Shown one piece after another: positions 1-6,238 of a stretch of DNA of 7,059 nucleotides. The stretch is from Rhodospirillaceae bacterium (lineage in GTDB: Bacteria > Pseudomonadota > Alphaproteobacteria > SP197). The translations under genes were made by a program, and so were the position numbers. The stretch spans positions 1-7,059 of the forward strand of contig JABIUG010000389.1 of the NCBI GenBank assembly GCA_018700655.1. The letters run 5' to 3'. Each line of letters starts with the position of its first letter. The stretch's first letter is position 1. The notes beneath the pieces were generated by a model that was not told the DNA's origin, made no database searches, and worked only from the letters and a program-made list of their open reading frames with translations.

Positions 1-1541
1 ACCCGGCCGGTGATCCAGTAGTATCCATCCTCGTCGCGCCGGGCGCCGTCGCCGGTGAAGTACTTGCCGGGATAGTTCGCGAAGTAGGTTTCGATGAACC
101 GTTTGTGGTCGCCATAGACCGAGCGCATCTGGCCGGGCCAGGAATCGGTGATGCTGAGATTGCCCGAGCAAGCGCCTTCCTGTTCGACCCCTTCGGCATC
201 GACGATCGCGGGTTTGATGCCAAAGAACGGCCGGGTCGCCGAACCGGCCTTCAGGCGCGTCGCGCCGGGCAGCGGGGTAATCAGGATGCCGCCAGTTTCG
301 GTCTGCCACCAGGTGTCGACGATCGGGCAGCGACCGTCGCCGACGACGCGGTGGTACCATTCCCAGGCTTCCGGATTGATCGGCTCACCGACACTGCCGA
401 GCAGGCGCAGGCTGGAACGCCTGGTCTTTGTGACGGGATCGTCGCCTTCGCGCATCAGGGCGCGGATCGCGGTGGGCGCGGTGTAGTAGATGTTGACGCT
501 GTGTTTATCGATGACCTGCCAGTGGCGGCTGGCGTCGGGGTAGTTGGGCACGCCTTCGAACATCACCGTTGTGGCACCATTGGCGAGCGGGCCATAGACG
601 ATATAGCTGTGGCCGGTGACCCAGCCGACATCGGCCGTGCACCAGTAGATATCGCCGTCGTGATAATCGAAGACGTACTGGTGGGTCATCGAGGCATAGA
701 CGAGATAACCGCCGGTCGTGTGCAACACGCCCTTGGGTTTTCCGGTCGAGCCCGAAGTGTAGAGAATGAAGAGCGGGTCTTCGGCGCCCATGGTTTCGGC
801 CGGGCAATCGGCTGAGACCGCCTCCCTCATATCGTGCCACCAGTGATCGCGGCCCTCGGCCATGGCGACATCGGCGCCGGTGCGTTTGACCACCAGGGTC
901 TTCTTGACGCTGGGGCTCTTTTCCAGCGCGGCATCGACATTGGCCTTGAGCGGGACCTTGCGTCCGCCGCGCAGGCCTTCATCGGCCGTTATGAGGATGT
1001 TGGAATCGCAATCATGCAGGCGGTTGGCCAGGGCATCGGGCGAAAAGCCGCCGAACACGACCGAATGGACCGCGCCTATCCGGGCGCAGGCGAGCATGGC
1101 ATAGGCCGCTTCGGGGATCATCGGCATGTAGATCGTGATCCGGTCGCCGCGCGCCGCGCCCAGTTCCTTGAGCGCATTGGCCATGCGGCAGACCTCTTCA
1201 TGGGCCTGGCGGTAGGTGATCGATTTCGAGGCTTCATCGGGATCGTCGGCTTCCCAGATGATCGCGACCTGATCGCCGCGGGTCGCGAGGTGACGATCAA
1301 GGCAATTGGCCGCGACGTTGAGCGCGCCGTCCTCGTACCACTTGATCGTGACGTCGCCGTCAAAGCTGGTGTTCTTCACCTTGTTGTAAGGCGTGATCCA
1401 GTCGAGGCGTTTGCCCTGCTCGCCCCAGAAGGCATCGGCGTCATCGAGTGAAGCCTGATACATCGCAAGATAGGCATCGTTGTCGACCCAGGCCCGTTCG
1501 GCCCAGCCGGCCGGGACATCGTGAATATGGTCTTCGGACAT
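1..1541 (-). CDS. acs: Acetyl-CoA synthetase, AMP-forming (partial, C-terminus beyond left edge)
   Basis: Activates acetate to acetyl-CoA through an acetyl-AMP intermediate in the cytoplasm. The minus-strand frame is open from the ATG at 1541 to base 1, giving 513 codons of a family usually about 640-660 residues long, so roughly 130 residues are missing. The missing part includes the C-terminal lid with the regulatory acetylatable lysine. Seen: the P-loop-like adenylation motif YTSGSTGKPKGVLHTT from residue 261, the acyl-pocket motif WWQTETGG at 411-418, and GDGARRDEDGYYWITGR at 497-513 with the ribose-binding Asp. These positions fall within two or three residues of those in enterobacterial Acs, so the start is well supported. 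AGGAGG lies 7 nt before the ATG. The thioesterase gene lies 99 bp upstream on the same strand. No frameshift was seen in the segments I translated. Confidence 0.96.
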   Translation of the reverse strand, partial: MSEDHIHDVPAGWAERAWVDNDAYLAMYQASLDDADAFWGEQGKRLDWITPYNKVKNTSFDGDVTIKWYEDGALNVAANCLDRHLATRGDQVAIIWEADDPDEASKSITYRQAHEEVCRMANALKELGAARGDRITIYMPMIPEAAYAMLACARIGAVHSVVFGGFSPDALANRLHDCDSNILITADEGLRGGRKVPLKANVDAALEKSPSVKKTLVVKRTGADVAMAEGRDHWWHDMREAVSADCPAETMGAEDPLFILYTSGSTGKPKGVLHTTGGYLVYASMTHQYVFDYHDGDIYWCTADVGWVTGHSYIVYGPLANGATTVMFEGVPNYPDASRHWQVIDKHSVNIYYTAPTAIRALMREGDDPVTKTRRSSLRLLGSVGEPINPEAWEWYHRVVGDGRCPIVDTWWQTETGGILITPLPGATRLKAGSATRPFFGIKPAIVDAEGVEQEGACSGNLSITDSWPGQMRSVYGDHKRFIETYFANYPGKYFTGDGARRDEDGYYWITGR

Positions 1542-1640
1542 GGTGTCGGCCTCCTGCGGATTGATGGGGCGACGCGCGGCCGCCGCTTCCTGGGTATCGA
1601 GTTTTGCCACAACCGCGGCGCGGTGCAAGCAAAGCTCCTG

Positions 1641-2051
1641 TCAGTTCCGCGGTTTCAGGCGTTTGATCACGCCGGTGAAGGCGGCAACGGCCTGTTCGCC
1701 GACCACCAGGTCGGCGCGGCAGAACACCATCGAACTGGTGCGGCGCTGGATTTCGCAGCGGGCGAGCACGCGGTCGCCCTCCTGGACCGGCGCCATGAAT
1801 TCCGAATTCATGGTGATCGTGATCGGGTTTGCGTTGTGGCCGTGGATGGCAGCCGAACACATGGCGTAATCGGCAAAGGTCATCAGCATGCCGCCGTGGC
1901 AGATGTCGCCTGCATTGCAGTGTTCGCTGCGAACGCAAAAGCCATAGACCAGGCCGTCGCTGCCGTCTTTCTGATAGAGCGGCCCGGCGAAGTTCTCGAA
2001 CGGGTCATCGGGATCGATGTTCGTGAATCCCGCTGGCACCGCACTGGTCAT
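1641..2051 (-). CDS. PaaI-family hotdog-fold acyl-CoA thioesterase
   Basis: A 136-residue protein of typical single-hotdog length. Hotdog thioesterases of the PaaI/4HBT group hydrolyse acyl-CoA or aryl-CoA thioesters as oligomers in the cytoplasm. The signature is the HGGMLMTFADYAM segment at about residues 52-64 (the HGG-x-hydrophobic start of the long hotdog helix, with the Asp that follows). It is followed by the beta-strand motif TMNSEFMAPVQEGD, equivalent to the usual xxFLRPxxxGD. The substrate cannot be read from sequence. The ribosome site is weak: only a GGGG tract about 8 nt before the ATG. The gene lies upstream of acs on the same strand with a 99-bp gap, so co-transcription is possible, and its promoter would lie in the divergent region shared with the creatininase-like gene. 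Its likely role is release of free acid from CoA esters, a counterweight to Acs; this is inference. Confidence 0.85.
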   Translation of the reverse strand: MTSAVPAGFTNIDPDDPFENFAGPLYQKDGSDGLVYGFCVRSEHCNAGDICHGGMLMTFADYAMCSAAIHGHNANPITITMNSEFMAPVQEGDRVLARCEIQRRTSSMVFCRADLVVGEQAVAAFTGVIKRLKPRN

Positions 2052-2079
2052 CTATTGGCCCCGCTATGGTGAAATCGGA

Positions 2080-2112
2080 CCCACATGTAATCGCCTCGCG
2101 ATTGTGTGTGGG
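2080..2112 (+). promoter_or_regulatory. 15-bp-arm hairpin/palindrome in divergent intergenic region
   Basis: The left arm CCCACATGTAATCGC (2080-2094), a CTC loop and the right arm GCGATTGTGTGTGGG (2098-2112) form an inverted repeat with 12 of 15 DNA positions complementary. In plus-strand RNA the three mismatches become U-G, G-U and U-G wobble pairs, so all 15 positions could pair; on the minus-strand RNA they would be A-C mismatches. There is no following T-tract, so it is not a standard terminator. It could be a regulator-binding operator between the two divergent promoters, or a 5'-UTR hairpin of the creatininase-like gene. I cannot tell which. Confidence 0.5.
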
Positions 2113-2153
2113 CGCGGAAATTGCTCCAACTCGATGAAGTAAAAAGGAAATAT

Positions 2154-2183
2154 ATGACGGTCGGCACTTCCATGCGAATATGA
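2154..2183 (+). other. Possible 9-codon leader ORF upstream of the creatininase-like gene
   Basis: An ATG at 2154 sits 5 nt after AAGGA (2144-2148), a well-placed ribosome site, and encodes MTVGTSMRI before TGA at 2181-2183. That stop overlaps an in-frame upstream ATG (2180) of the following gene in an ATGA arrangement, the classic geometry of translational coupling. The ORF is very short and could be chance. The pattern is seen directly; any function is speculative. Confidence 0.2.
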
Positions 2184-2221
2184 CCGCCTCTATCGTCACG
2201 ACCTCGTTTATGGGGAATGCC

Positions 2222-2968
2222 ATGCAACTGCAACTCGCGACGTGGCAGGAGGTCGAACGTTATCTTGCGTCCTCGACCGGCATCATCATGCCTATCGGTT
2301 CGGCAGAACAGCATGGTCCCAACGGCCTGATCGGGACGGATGCGGTTTGTCCGGAAATCATTGCCCGGGGCCTTGGCCTTGCCACGGACGCCATGGTGGC
2401 GCCGACCATCTCGGTCGGGATCGCACAGCACCATCTGGGGTTTGCCGGTTCGATGTGCCTGCGCCCGTCGACCATGATCCAGCTGATCCGCGATTATGTC
2501 GTTTCGCTTGCGCGTCACGGCTTCGACCGGTTTTTCTTCCTCAACGGTCATGGTGGCAACATCGCCACGGTCGAGGCGGCCTTTGCCGAAATCCATTCGG
2601 AAGTCTCGATGCTGACCCGCGAAGCCAAACGTCCGCTGCGCTGCACCCTTTCCAACTGGTGGGACTCCAAGGGCGTGAAGGCAATCAGCAGGGAACTCTA
2701 TGGCGACGATGAGGGCCAGCACGCGACCTGCAGCGAGGTCTCGGTCACCCAGTATGCCTATCCCGAAGCCATCAAGAACGCCAATTTCGAGGGCCGCGCC
2801 GCGGCCTATTCCGGGATCCACGATGCCGACGACTATCGCCGCCGTTATCCTGACGGCCGGATCGGAAGCCTACCTTCTCTATCGACGCCTGAGGCAGGCA
2901 AACAACTCTACGAGGCGTCGATTGCCGATTTGGGGGAAACCTACAGAGATTTTTTGTCGAGCGCTTGA
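2222..2968 (+). CDS. Creatininase-family metal-dependent amidohydrolase
   Basis: A 248-residue protein, the normal length for the creatininase/creatinine amidohydrolase family: cytoplasmic binuclear-metal enzymes that open cyclic or linear amide bonds. The metal-site motifs are intact. PIGSAEQHGPNGLIGTD at 24-40 carries Glu29, His31 and Asp40; NGHGGN at 108-113 carries His110; and EGQHATCSEVS at 164-174 carries His167 and Glu172. The asparagine in EQHGPN, where many family members have His, and the NGLIGTD wording mark a subfamily that is probably not true creatininase, so the substrate is unknown. I prefer the ATG at 2222: GGGGA lies 5 nt before it, and the MQLQLATWQEVE beginning matches where family members start. 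ATGs at 2180 and 2210 are in frame and would add 14 or 4 residues. The carbonic anhydrase gene follows 26 bp after the stop, so they likely form an operon. Confidence 0.9.
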   Translation: MQLQLATWQEVERYLASSTGIIMPIGSAEQHGPNGLIGTDAVCPEIIARGLGLATDAMVAPTISVGIAQHHLGFAGSMCLRPSTMIQLIRDYVVSLARHGFDRFFFLNGHGGNIATVEAAFAEIHSEVSMLTREAKRPLRCTLSNWWDSKGVKAISRELYGDDEGQHATCSEVSVTQYAYPEAIKNANFEGRAAAYSGIHDADDYRRRYPDGRIGSLPSLSTPEAGKQLYEASIADLGETYRDFLSSA

Positions 2969-2994
2969 GTCAATCAGTTACAGGAGTTTTACCA

Positions 2995-3711
2995 ATGGCC
3001 GAAAATACCTTCACGCGCCGCAGCCTTTGCTGCGGTGTTGCCGCTGCGGCAGCCGCAACCACCGTTGCAGCGTCAAGCCAAGCGCAAGCCGGAGCCTGCA
3101 CCGCCTTTGACGCCATGCGCCAACAGGCCATGAGCCCGGGCGAAGCGATCGACGAGCTGCGCCGGGGCAACCAGCGTTTTCTCAACAGCGAGTCGATCCA
3201 CTGCGACCTCCTCCAGCAGGTCCACATGACCAGTGCTGGTCAGGCGCCGTTTGCCGCCGTCGTGGGCTGCATGGATTCGCGCGTGCCGCCCGAGCTGATT
3301 TTCGACCAGCAGATCGGCAGCATCTTTTCCATCCGCATCGCCGGAAACTATGTCGATACCAGCATCACCGGTGGCCTTGAGTTTGCCAACGCGGTGGTCG
3401 GGATCCGCGCCATCCTGGTGCTGGGCCATACCGGCTGTGGCGCCATTCGTGGAGCGATCGATGATGTCAAACTTGGCAATCTCACCGAGACGCTGGCGCA
3501 TCTGACGCCTGCGGTCGAGGCGGCCGGCATGGTTGGTGCCGACGGCGCCGCCAGCAATGTCATGTGGGCGGTTGCCACAGAGAACGTGCGTCTGGGCATG
3601 GCATCGCTCACCGACAACAGCCCGCTCCTGGCTGAGCAGGTGGCCAAGGGCGAACTTTTGATCGCCGGCGCCATGCACGACATCTCCAACGGTCAGGTGA
3701 CGTTCCTCTAG
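2995..3711 (+). CDS. Beta-class carbonic anhydrase with twin-arginine signal peptide
   Basis: Interconverts CO2 and bicarbonate with a zinc site. The protein has 238 residues. The zinc ligands and catalytic dyad of beta carbonic anhydrases are present: CMDSR at 92-96 (Cys92, Asp94, Arg96) and HTGC at 145-148 (His145, Cys148). The C-terminal GAMHDISNGQVTFL is also typical. The N-terminus reads FTRRSLCCG at 6-14, followed by an Ala-rich hydrophobic stretch and AQA before Gly33. This is a Tat signal with a likely cleavage site after residue 32, predicting export of the folded, metal-loaded enzyme to the periplasm. The adjacent Cys12-Cys13 are not followed by a good lipobox context. The start at ATG 2995 is chosen because AGGAG lies 8 nt upstream; an in-frame TTG at 2965 would place ten residues before the Tat region and lacks a ribosome site. 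Its TAG stop lies inside the first intergenic repeat boundary. Confidence 0.93.
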   Translation: MAENTFTRRSLCCGVAAAAAATTVAASSQAQAGACTAFDAMRQQAMSPGEAIDELRRGNQRFLNSESIHCDLLQQVHMTSAGQAPFAAVVGCMDSRVPPELIFDQQIGSIFSIRIAGNYVDTSITGGLEFANAVVGIRAILVLGHTGCGAIRGAIDDVKLGNLTETLAHLTPAVEAAGMVGADGAASNVMWAVATENVRLGMASLTDNSPLLAEQVAKGELLIAGAMHDISNGQVTFL

Positions 3712-3759
3712 AGCAAATCCCGATTTGATTGAATCGCCACGCGATGCGATCAAATTGGG
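3709..3759. repeat. Palindromic intergenic repeat unit A
   Basis: The unit begins with TAGAGCA (3709-3715), whose TAG is the stop codon of the carbonic anhydrase gene. It continues into an inverted repeat with arms at 3719-3736 (beginning CCCGATTTGATTG) and 3742-3759 (ending GATCAAATTGGG), 15 of 18 positions complementary, around the loop CCACG. It lacks a trailing T-run, so it is a poor rho-independent terminator, although it may protect the 3' end of the mRNA. The expected closing TGCTCTA copy is not found beside it, so this may be a decayed half of a longer element. It resembles dispersed AGAGCA-type palindromes of alphaproteobacteria; the family assignment is from memory. Confidence 0.6.
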
Positions 3760-3866
3760 TGAAGTCGCGGTAATCCGGGGCGGCTGCGATGCCTCACCGG
3801 TCCTTTCCGCCACAGCTACTCCTTCAGGTTCCGCGTATTCTTGTGAAACCGCTCCACATCAAATAT

Positions 3867-3931
3867 TTAGAGCATCTTCACGCGCTTGCATGAGATCGCA
3901 GGCGATTCGATGCGAGCGCGATGTGCTCTAA
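3867..3931. repeat. Palindromic intergenic repeat unit B (65 bp, TTAGAGCA/TGCTCTAA ends)
   Basis: A layered imperfect palindrome. The outer arms TTAGAGCA (3867-3874) and TGCTCTAA (3924-3931) are perfectly complementary. The middle arms CGCGCTTGCAT (3881-3891) and ATGCGAGCGCG (3910-3920) differ at one position that can form a wobble pair. The inner arms ATCGC (3895-3899) and GCGAT (3902-3906) flank a 2-nt loop. The unit ends 27 bp before the ATG of the thiamine-diphosphate enzyme, so it lies in that gene's promoter or 5' leader. The shared TAGAGCA boundary suggests the same repeat family as unit A, although the internal stems differ. Confidence 0.65.
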
Positions 3932-3958
3932 GGTCGCGGCCTATTTCCGGGAGGGAAC

Positions 3959-5500
3959 ATGAACGGAGCTGAAAGCCTTGTGCGTACTCTGGTGAAGGGT
4001 GGCGTTGACATCTGCTTCACCAATCCCGGCACCTCGGAAATGCATTTTTGTGCCGCTCTTGACCGGGTCGATGGCATGCGCTGCATCCTGGGTCTGTTCG
4101 AAGGCGTCGTGACCGGCGCCGCCGACGGTTACGGGCGCATGATGGACAGTCCCGCAGCGACCCTGCTCCACACCGGGCCGGGCCTCGCCAACGGGGTCGC
4201 CAATCTTCATAACGCCAAGAAGGCCATGAGCCCGATCGTCAACATCGTGGGCGAACATGCAACCTATCATATCGCGCATGACGCGCCGCTCACCGCCGAT
4301 ATCGAGGGTATCGCCTGGCCGGTTTCCGATTGGGTCAAGACCAGTGACACGGCCCAGTCGGTCGCGCGCGACGGTGCCCAGGCGATCGCCGAGGCAAAGA
4401 CCGCGCCCGGCCGGATCGCAACGCTGATCCTGCCTGCCGATACCGCCTGGAACGAAGCCGACGGTGTCGCCGAAGTACCCGATATTCCCCCGCCCGATTC
4501 CGCTTCGGAAGGGGCGGTGCGCGACTGCGCCGATGCCCTGCGTTCGGGCGAACCCTGCATGTTGCTTTTGGGCAGCCGCGCCCTGCGCGCCGATGCGCTG
4601 GAAATTGCCGGGCGGATTGCGGTCAAGACCGGTGCCGATATTCGCACCGAGTTCGGCTCGGCCCGCAGCGAGCGCGGTGCCGGTATCGTGACGCCCGATC
4701 GTATTCCTTATGTCGTCGACCAGGCGCTGGCGCTGACCAACGACTTCCGCCACATGATCCTGATCGGGGCCAAGAAGCCGGTCGCGTTTTTTGCCTACCC
4801 CGGCAAACCCAGTGTCCTGATCCCCGATACCTGCCAGACCCATCTGCTGGGTGCCGCCGACAGCGACGTGCTGGGCGCGCTGGAATGGCTGGCCGACGAA
4901 CTCGACGCCAACGATGTTTCGCCGGTGCGCGAGGAACTGGTTCGCCCTGCCCTGGGATCGGGCGAGCTGACGATCGACAAGATCGCCAGTGCGATCGGCC
5001 ATCTGATGCCCGAAGGCTGCATCGTCGATGACGAATCGATCACCTCGGGACGTCTGTTGCATCCCTATACCAAGGGCTGCCCGCCCCATGACTGGCTGTT
5101 TGGCACCGGCGGCTCGATCGGCCGCGCCCTGCCCGATGCCACCGGCGCGGCGGTCGCCTGCCCTGATCGCAAGGTGCTGTGCCTGTCGGGTGACGGCAGT
5201 GCGATGTACACGATCCAGGCACTCTGGACCCAGGCGCGCGAGAATCTCGATGTCGTTACGGTGATCTATGCCAACCAGACCTATGCCATTCTTCATGGCG
5301 AGTTGCGCAATGTGGGCGCCAATCCGGGACCGAAGGCCCATGACATGTTCGATCTCGATCGGCCCAACCTGAACTGGGTCCAGATGGCCAACGGCATGGG
5401 TGTCGATGCGCTGCGGGTCGATACCGCAGAAGGGTTCAACCGGGCGCTAGCGGCAGCCTTCAACAGCAAGGGCCCGTTCCTGATCGAAGCGATCGTCTGA
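3959..5500 (+). CDS. Thiamine-diphosphate-dependent enzyme, acetolactate synthase large subunit-like / benzoylformate decarboxylase-like
   Basis: A 513-residue member of the ThDP-dependent decarboxylase/acetolactate synthase superfamily with all three domains. The N-terminal pyrimidine-binding domain has FTNPGTSE at 20-27 and the cofactor-activating Glu48 in LFEGVVTGAADGYGR. HTGPG at 71-75 places a His where benzoylformate decarboxylase has its active-site histidine. The C-terminal diphosphate-binding domain has the GDGSA motif at 411-415 (Asp412), with the magnesium-ligand Asn439 in YANQTY 26 residues after GDG. It is shorter than true IlvB/IlvG (about 570), and no small regulatory subunit (ilvN type) is adjacent, so it is unlikely to serve branched-chain amino-acid synthesis. 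A 2-oxo-acid decarboxylase or carboligase is more likely; the substrate is unknown. GGGAGGG lies 3 nt before the ATG. Repeat unit B sits in its upstream region. Confidence 0.9.
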   Translation: MNGAESLVRTLVKGGVDICFTNPGTSEMHFCAALDRVDGMRCILGLFEGVVTGAADGYGRMMDSPAATLLHTGPGLANGVANLHNAKKAMSPIVNIVGEHATYHIAHDAPLTADIEGIAWPVSDWVKTSDTAQSVARDGAQAIAEAKTAPGRIATLILPADTAWNEADGVAEVPDIPPPDSASEGAVRDCADALRSGEPCMLLLGSRALRADALEIAGRIAVKTGADIRTEFGSARSERGAGIVTPDRIPYVVDQALALTNDFRHMILIGAKKPVAFFAYPGKPSVLIPDTCQTHLLGAADSDVLGALEWLADELDANDVSPVREELVRPALGSGELTIDKIASAIGHLMPEGCIVDDESITSGRLLHPYTKGCPPHDWLFGTGGSIGRALPDATGAAVACPDRKVLCLSGDGSAMYTIQALWTQARENLDVVTVIYANQTYAILHGELRNVGANPGPKAHDMFDLDRPNLNWVQMANGMGVDALRVDTAEGFNRALAAAFNSKGPFLIEAIV

Positions 5501-5503
5501 CTC

Positions 5504-5722
5504 CTGATTGAGGCGCCCCTGATCGAACGTGCCCGCAGCGCTGCCGACGAACATGGACTGGCAGAGAAGATGACGTTCCTTCCGGCCGCTCCGTGACCGC
5601 ATGGTCGAACTGATGGGCAGGGCCGATGCGGACCACTCGTCGAGGACTGGCGCGCCATGGTGGTTGTCTGCGAATCAGGCGAGACGTGCCAAGGCTACTC
5701 GCGCGGACACAAGCCGGGCTGA
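5504..5722 (+). pseudogene. Probable degraded class I SAM-dependent methyltransferase remnant
   Basis: This stretch of about 220 bp follows the ThDP enzyme and holds no intact gene, but it reads like broken coding sequence. The frame from 5504 gives LIEAPLIERARSAADEHGL and then AEKMTFLPAAP before a TGA at 5594; this resembles the motif I/II region of Rossmann methyltransferases. A second frame from about 5592 gives RDRMVELMGRADADH. The original frame from 5639 gives VEDWRAMVVVCESGE and a tail ending in RGHKPG, stopping at TGA 5720. The latter two read as one C-terminus split by a frameshift, with the middle of the domain deleted. No start codon with a ribosome site belongs to it. It ends 2 bp before the convergent EVE-domain gene. 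The family identification rests on my recollection of such motifs and is tentative. Confidence 0.4.
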
Positions 5723-5724
5723 CT

Positions 5725-6141
5725 TTAGGGTTTTACCCCGCCCATTTCGCACAGCATGGCCCAGTGATCGTCGGTGACCGGCACAACGGATAACCGTGAC
5801 TGGCGCACCAGGGCGAACTCGGCAAAGCGGTCGTCGGCTTTGACGTCGGCCAGGGTCACCGGGCTCTTCACGGGTTTGAGCGGTTTCACGTCGACCACGA
5901 CCCACTTGCTGCCTTCTTCGGCGGTGGGGTCGGGATAGGGCGCGCTGACGACCTTCATGATGCCGACAATGCGTTTCTCGTCGACCGAATGATAGAAGAA
6001 CGCCTTGTCGCCCTTTTCCATTTTCCGGATGTTGGCGGCGGCCTGGTGGTTGCGCACACCGTCCCAATAGCTCTGACCCTCGGTGACCAGATCGTCCCAG
6101 CCCCATTCGCTGGGTTCCTGCTTCATCAGCCAGTATGCCAT
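5725..6141 (-). CDS. EVE domain-containing protein (PUA-like)
   Basis: A 138-residue protein consisting of a single EVE domain, the PUA-like fold thought to bind modified bases in nucleic acids (the eukaryotic relative is THYN1). The family hallmarks are visible: the start YWLMKQEPSEWGWDDL (3-18), the WDGVRNHQAAANIRKM segment (26-41), GDKAFFYHSVDEKRIVGI (44-61), and the Pro-rich APYPDPTAEEG followed by WVVVDVKPLKP. The last third, with SRLSVVPVTDDHWAML, is also as expected. The length is standard and intact. AGGAGG lies 6 nt before the ATG. Its start lies 35 bp downstream of a terminator, so it probably has its own promoter or depends on read-through. Bacterial EVE proteins sometimes occur with modification-dependent restriction systems, but no such partner is visible here. 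Confidence 0.93.
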   Translation of the reverse strand: MAYWLMKQEPSEWGWDDLVTEGQSYWDGVRNHQAAANIRKMEKGDKAFFYHSVDEKRIVGIMKVVSAPYPDPTAEEGSKWVVVDVKPLKPVKSPVTLADVKADDRFAEFALVRQSRLSVVPVTDDHWAMLCEMGGVKP

Positions 6142-6176
6142 GGCTGCCTCCTGTCTGCTGCTGGGGACATCCTAAC

Positions 6177-6212
6177 AAAAAAAGACCCCCGACGGTCATC
6201 CTGCCGGGGGTC
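6177..6212 (-). terminator. Rho-independent terminator of the secreted-protein gene
   Basis: On the minus strand, GACCCCCG and CGGGGGTC form a perfect 8-bp GC-rich stem (6184-6191 with 6205-6212) around a 13-nt loop. It is followed directly by seven T (6177-6183 on the minus strand). It lies 26 bp after the TGA of the secreted-protein gene at 6239 and 35 bp before the EVE gene start. Confidence 0.85.
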
Positions 6213-6238
6213 GCGCAGTCAAAGAATACGTGTGGAGA

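Noticed and set aside
105..1451. Plus-strand open frames (236 and 205 codons) opposite acs
   Set aside because: They are antisense to an unmistakable acs, have no family motifs and lack a ribosome site, so they are codon-bias shadows.
1542..1640. Intergenic stretch between the thioesterase stop and the acs start, searched for a terminator or promoter
   Set aside because: Only a loose GC-rich inverted repeat with gaps and no T-tract was found. Nothing firm beyond the acs ribosome site.
2048..2821. Minus-strand open frame of 257 codons over the divergent region and creatininase-like gene
   Set aside because: It overlaps a gene with intact metal-site motifs, and its own product has no family features.
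3719..3759. Repeat unit A as a rho-independent terminator for the carbonic anhydrase gene
   Set aside because: The stem is AT-rich with mismatches and is not followed by a T-run, so it fits a repeat element better than a terminator.
3841..3869. Possible sigma70-like promoter (TTGTGA, 17-bp gap, TATTTA) before the ThDP enzyme
   Set aside because: Only 4 of 6 and 3 of 6 consensus matches, and the second box overlaps the edge of repeat unit B. Too weak to call.
3725..3931. 68-codon plus-strand frame in the spacer before the ThDP enzyme
   Set aside because: It is made almost entirely of the two palindromic repeats, has no ribosome site, and its end is the repeat boundary.
3941..5341. Long open frame (466 codons) on the minus strand opposite the ThDP enzyme
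   Set aside because: Its product is Gly/Arg/Asp-rich with no recognisable motif and lies antisense to a gene with full catalytic motifs. Long antisense frames are a by-product of GC-rich codon bias.
5675..6199. 174-codon minus-strand frame overlapping the EVE gene
   Set aside because: It is an out-of-frame shadow of the EVE-domain gene and runs through the T-tract side of the terminator region.
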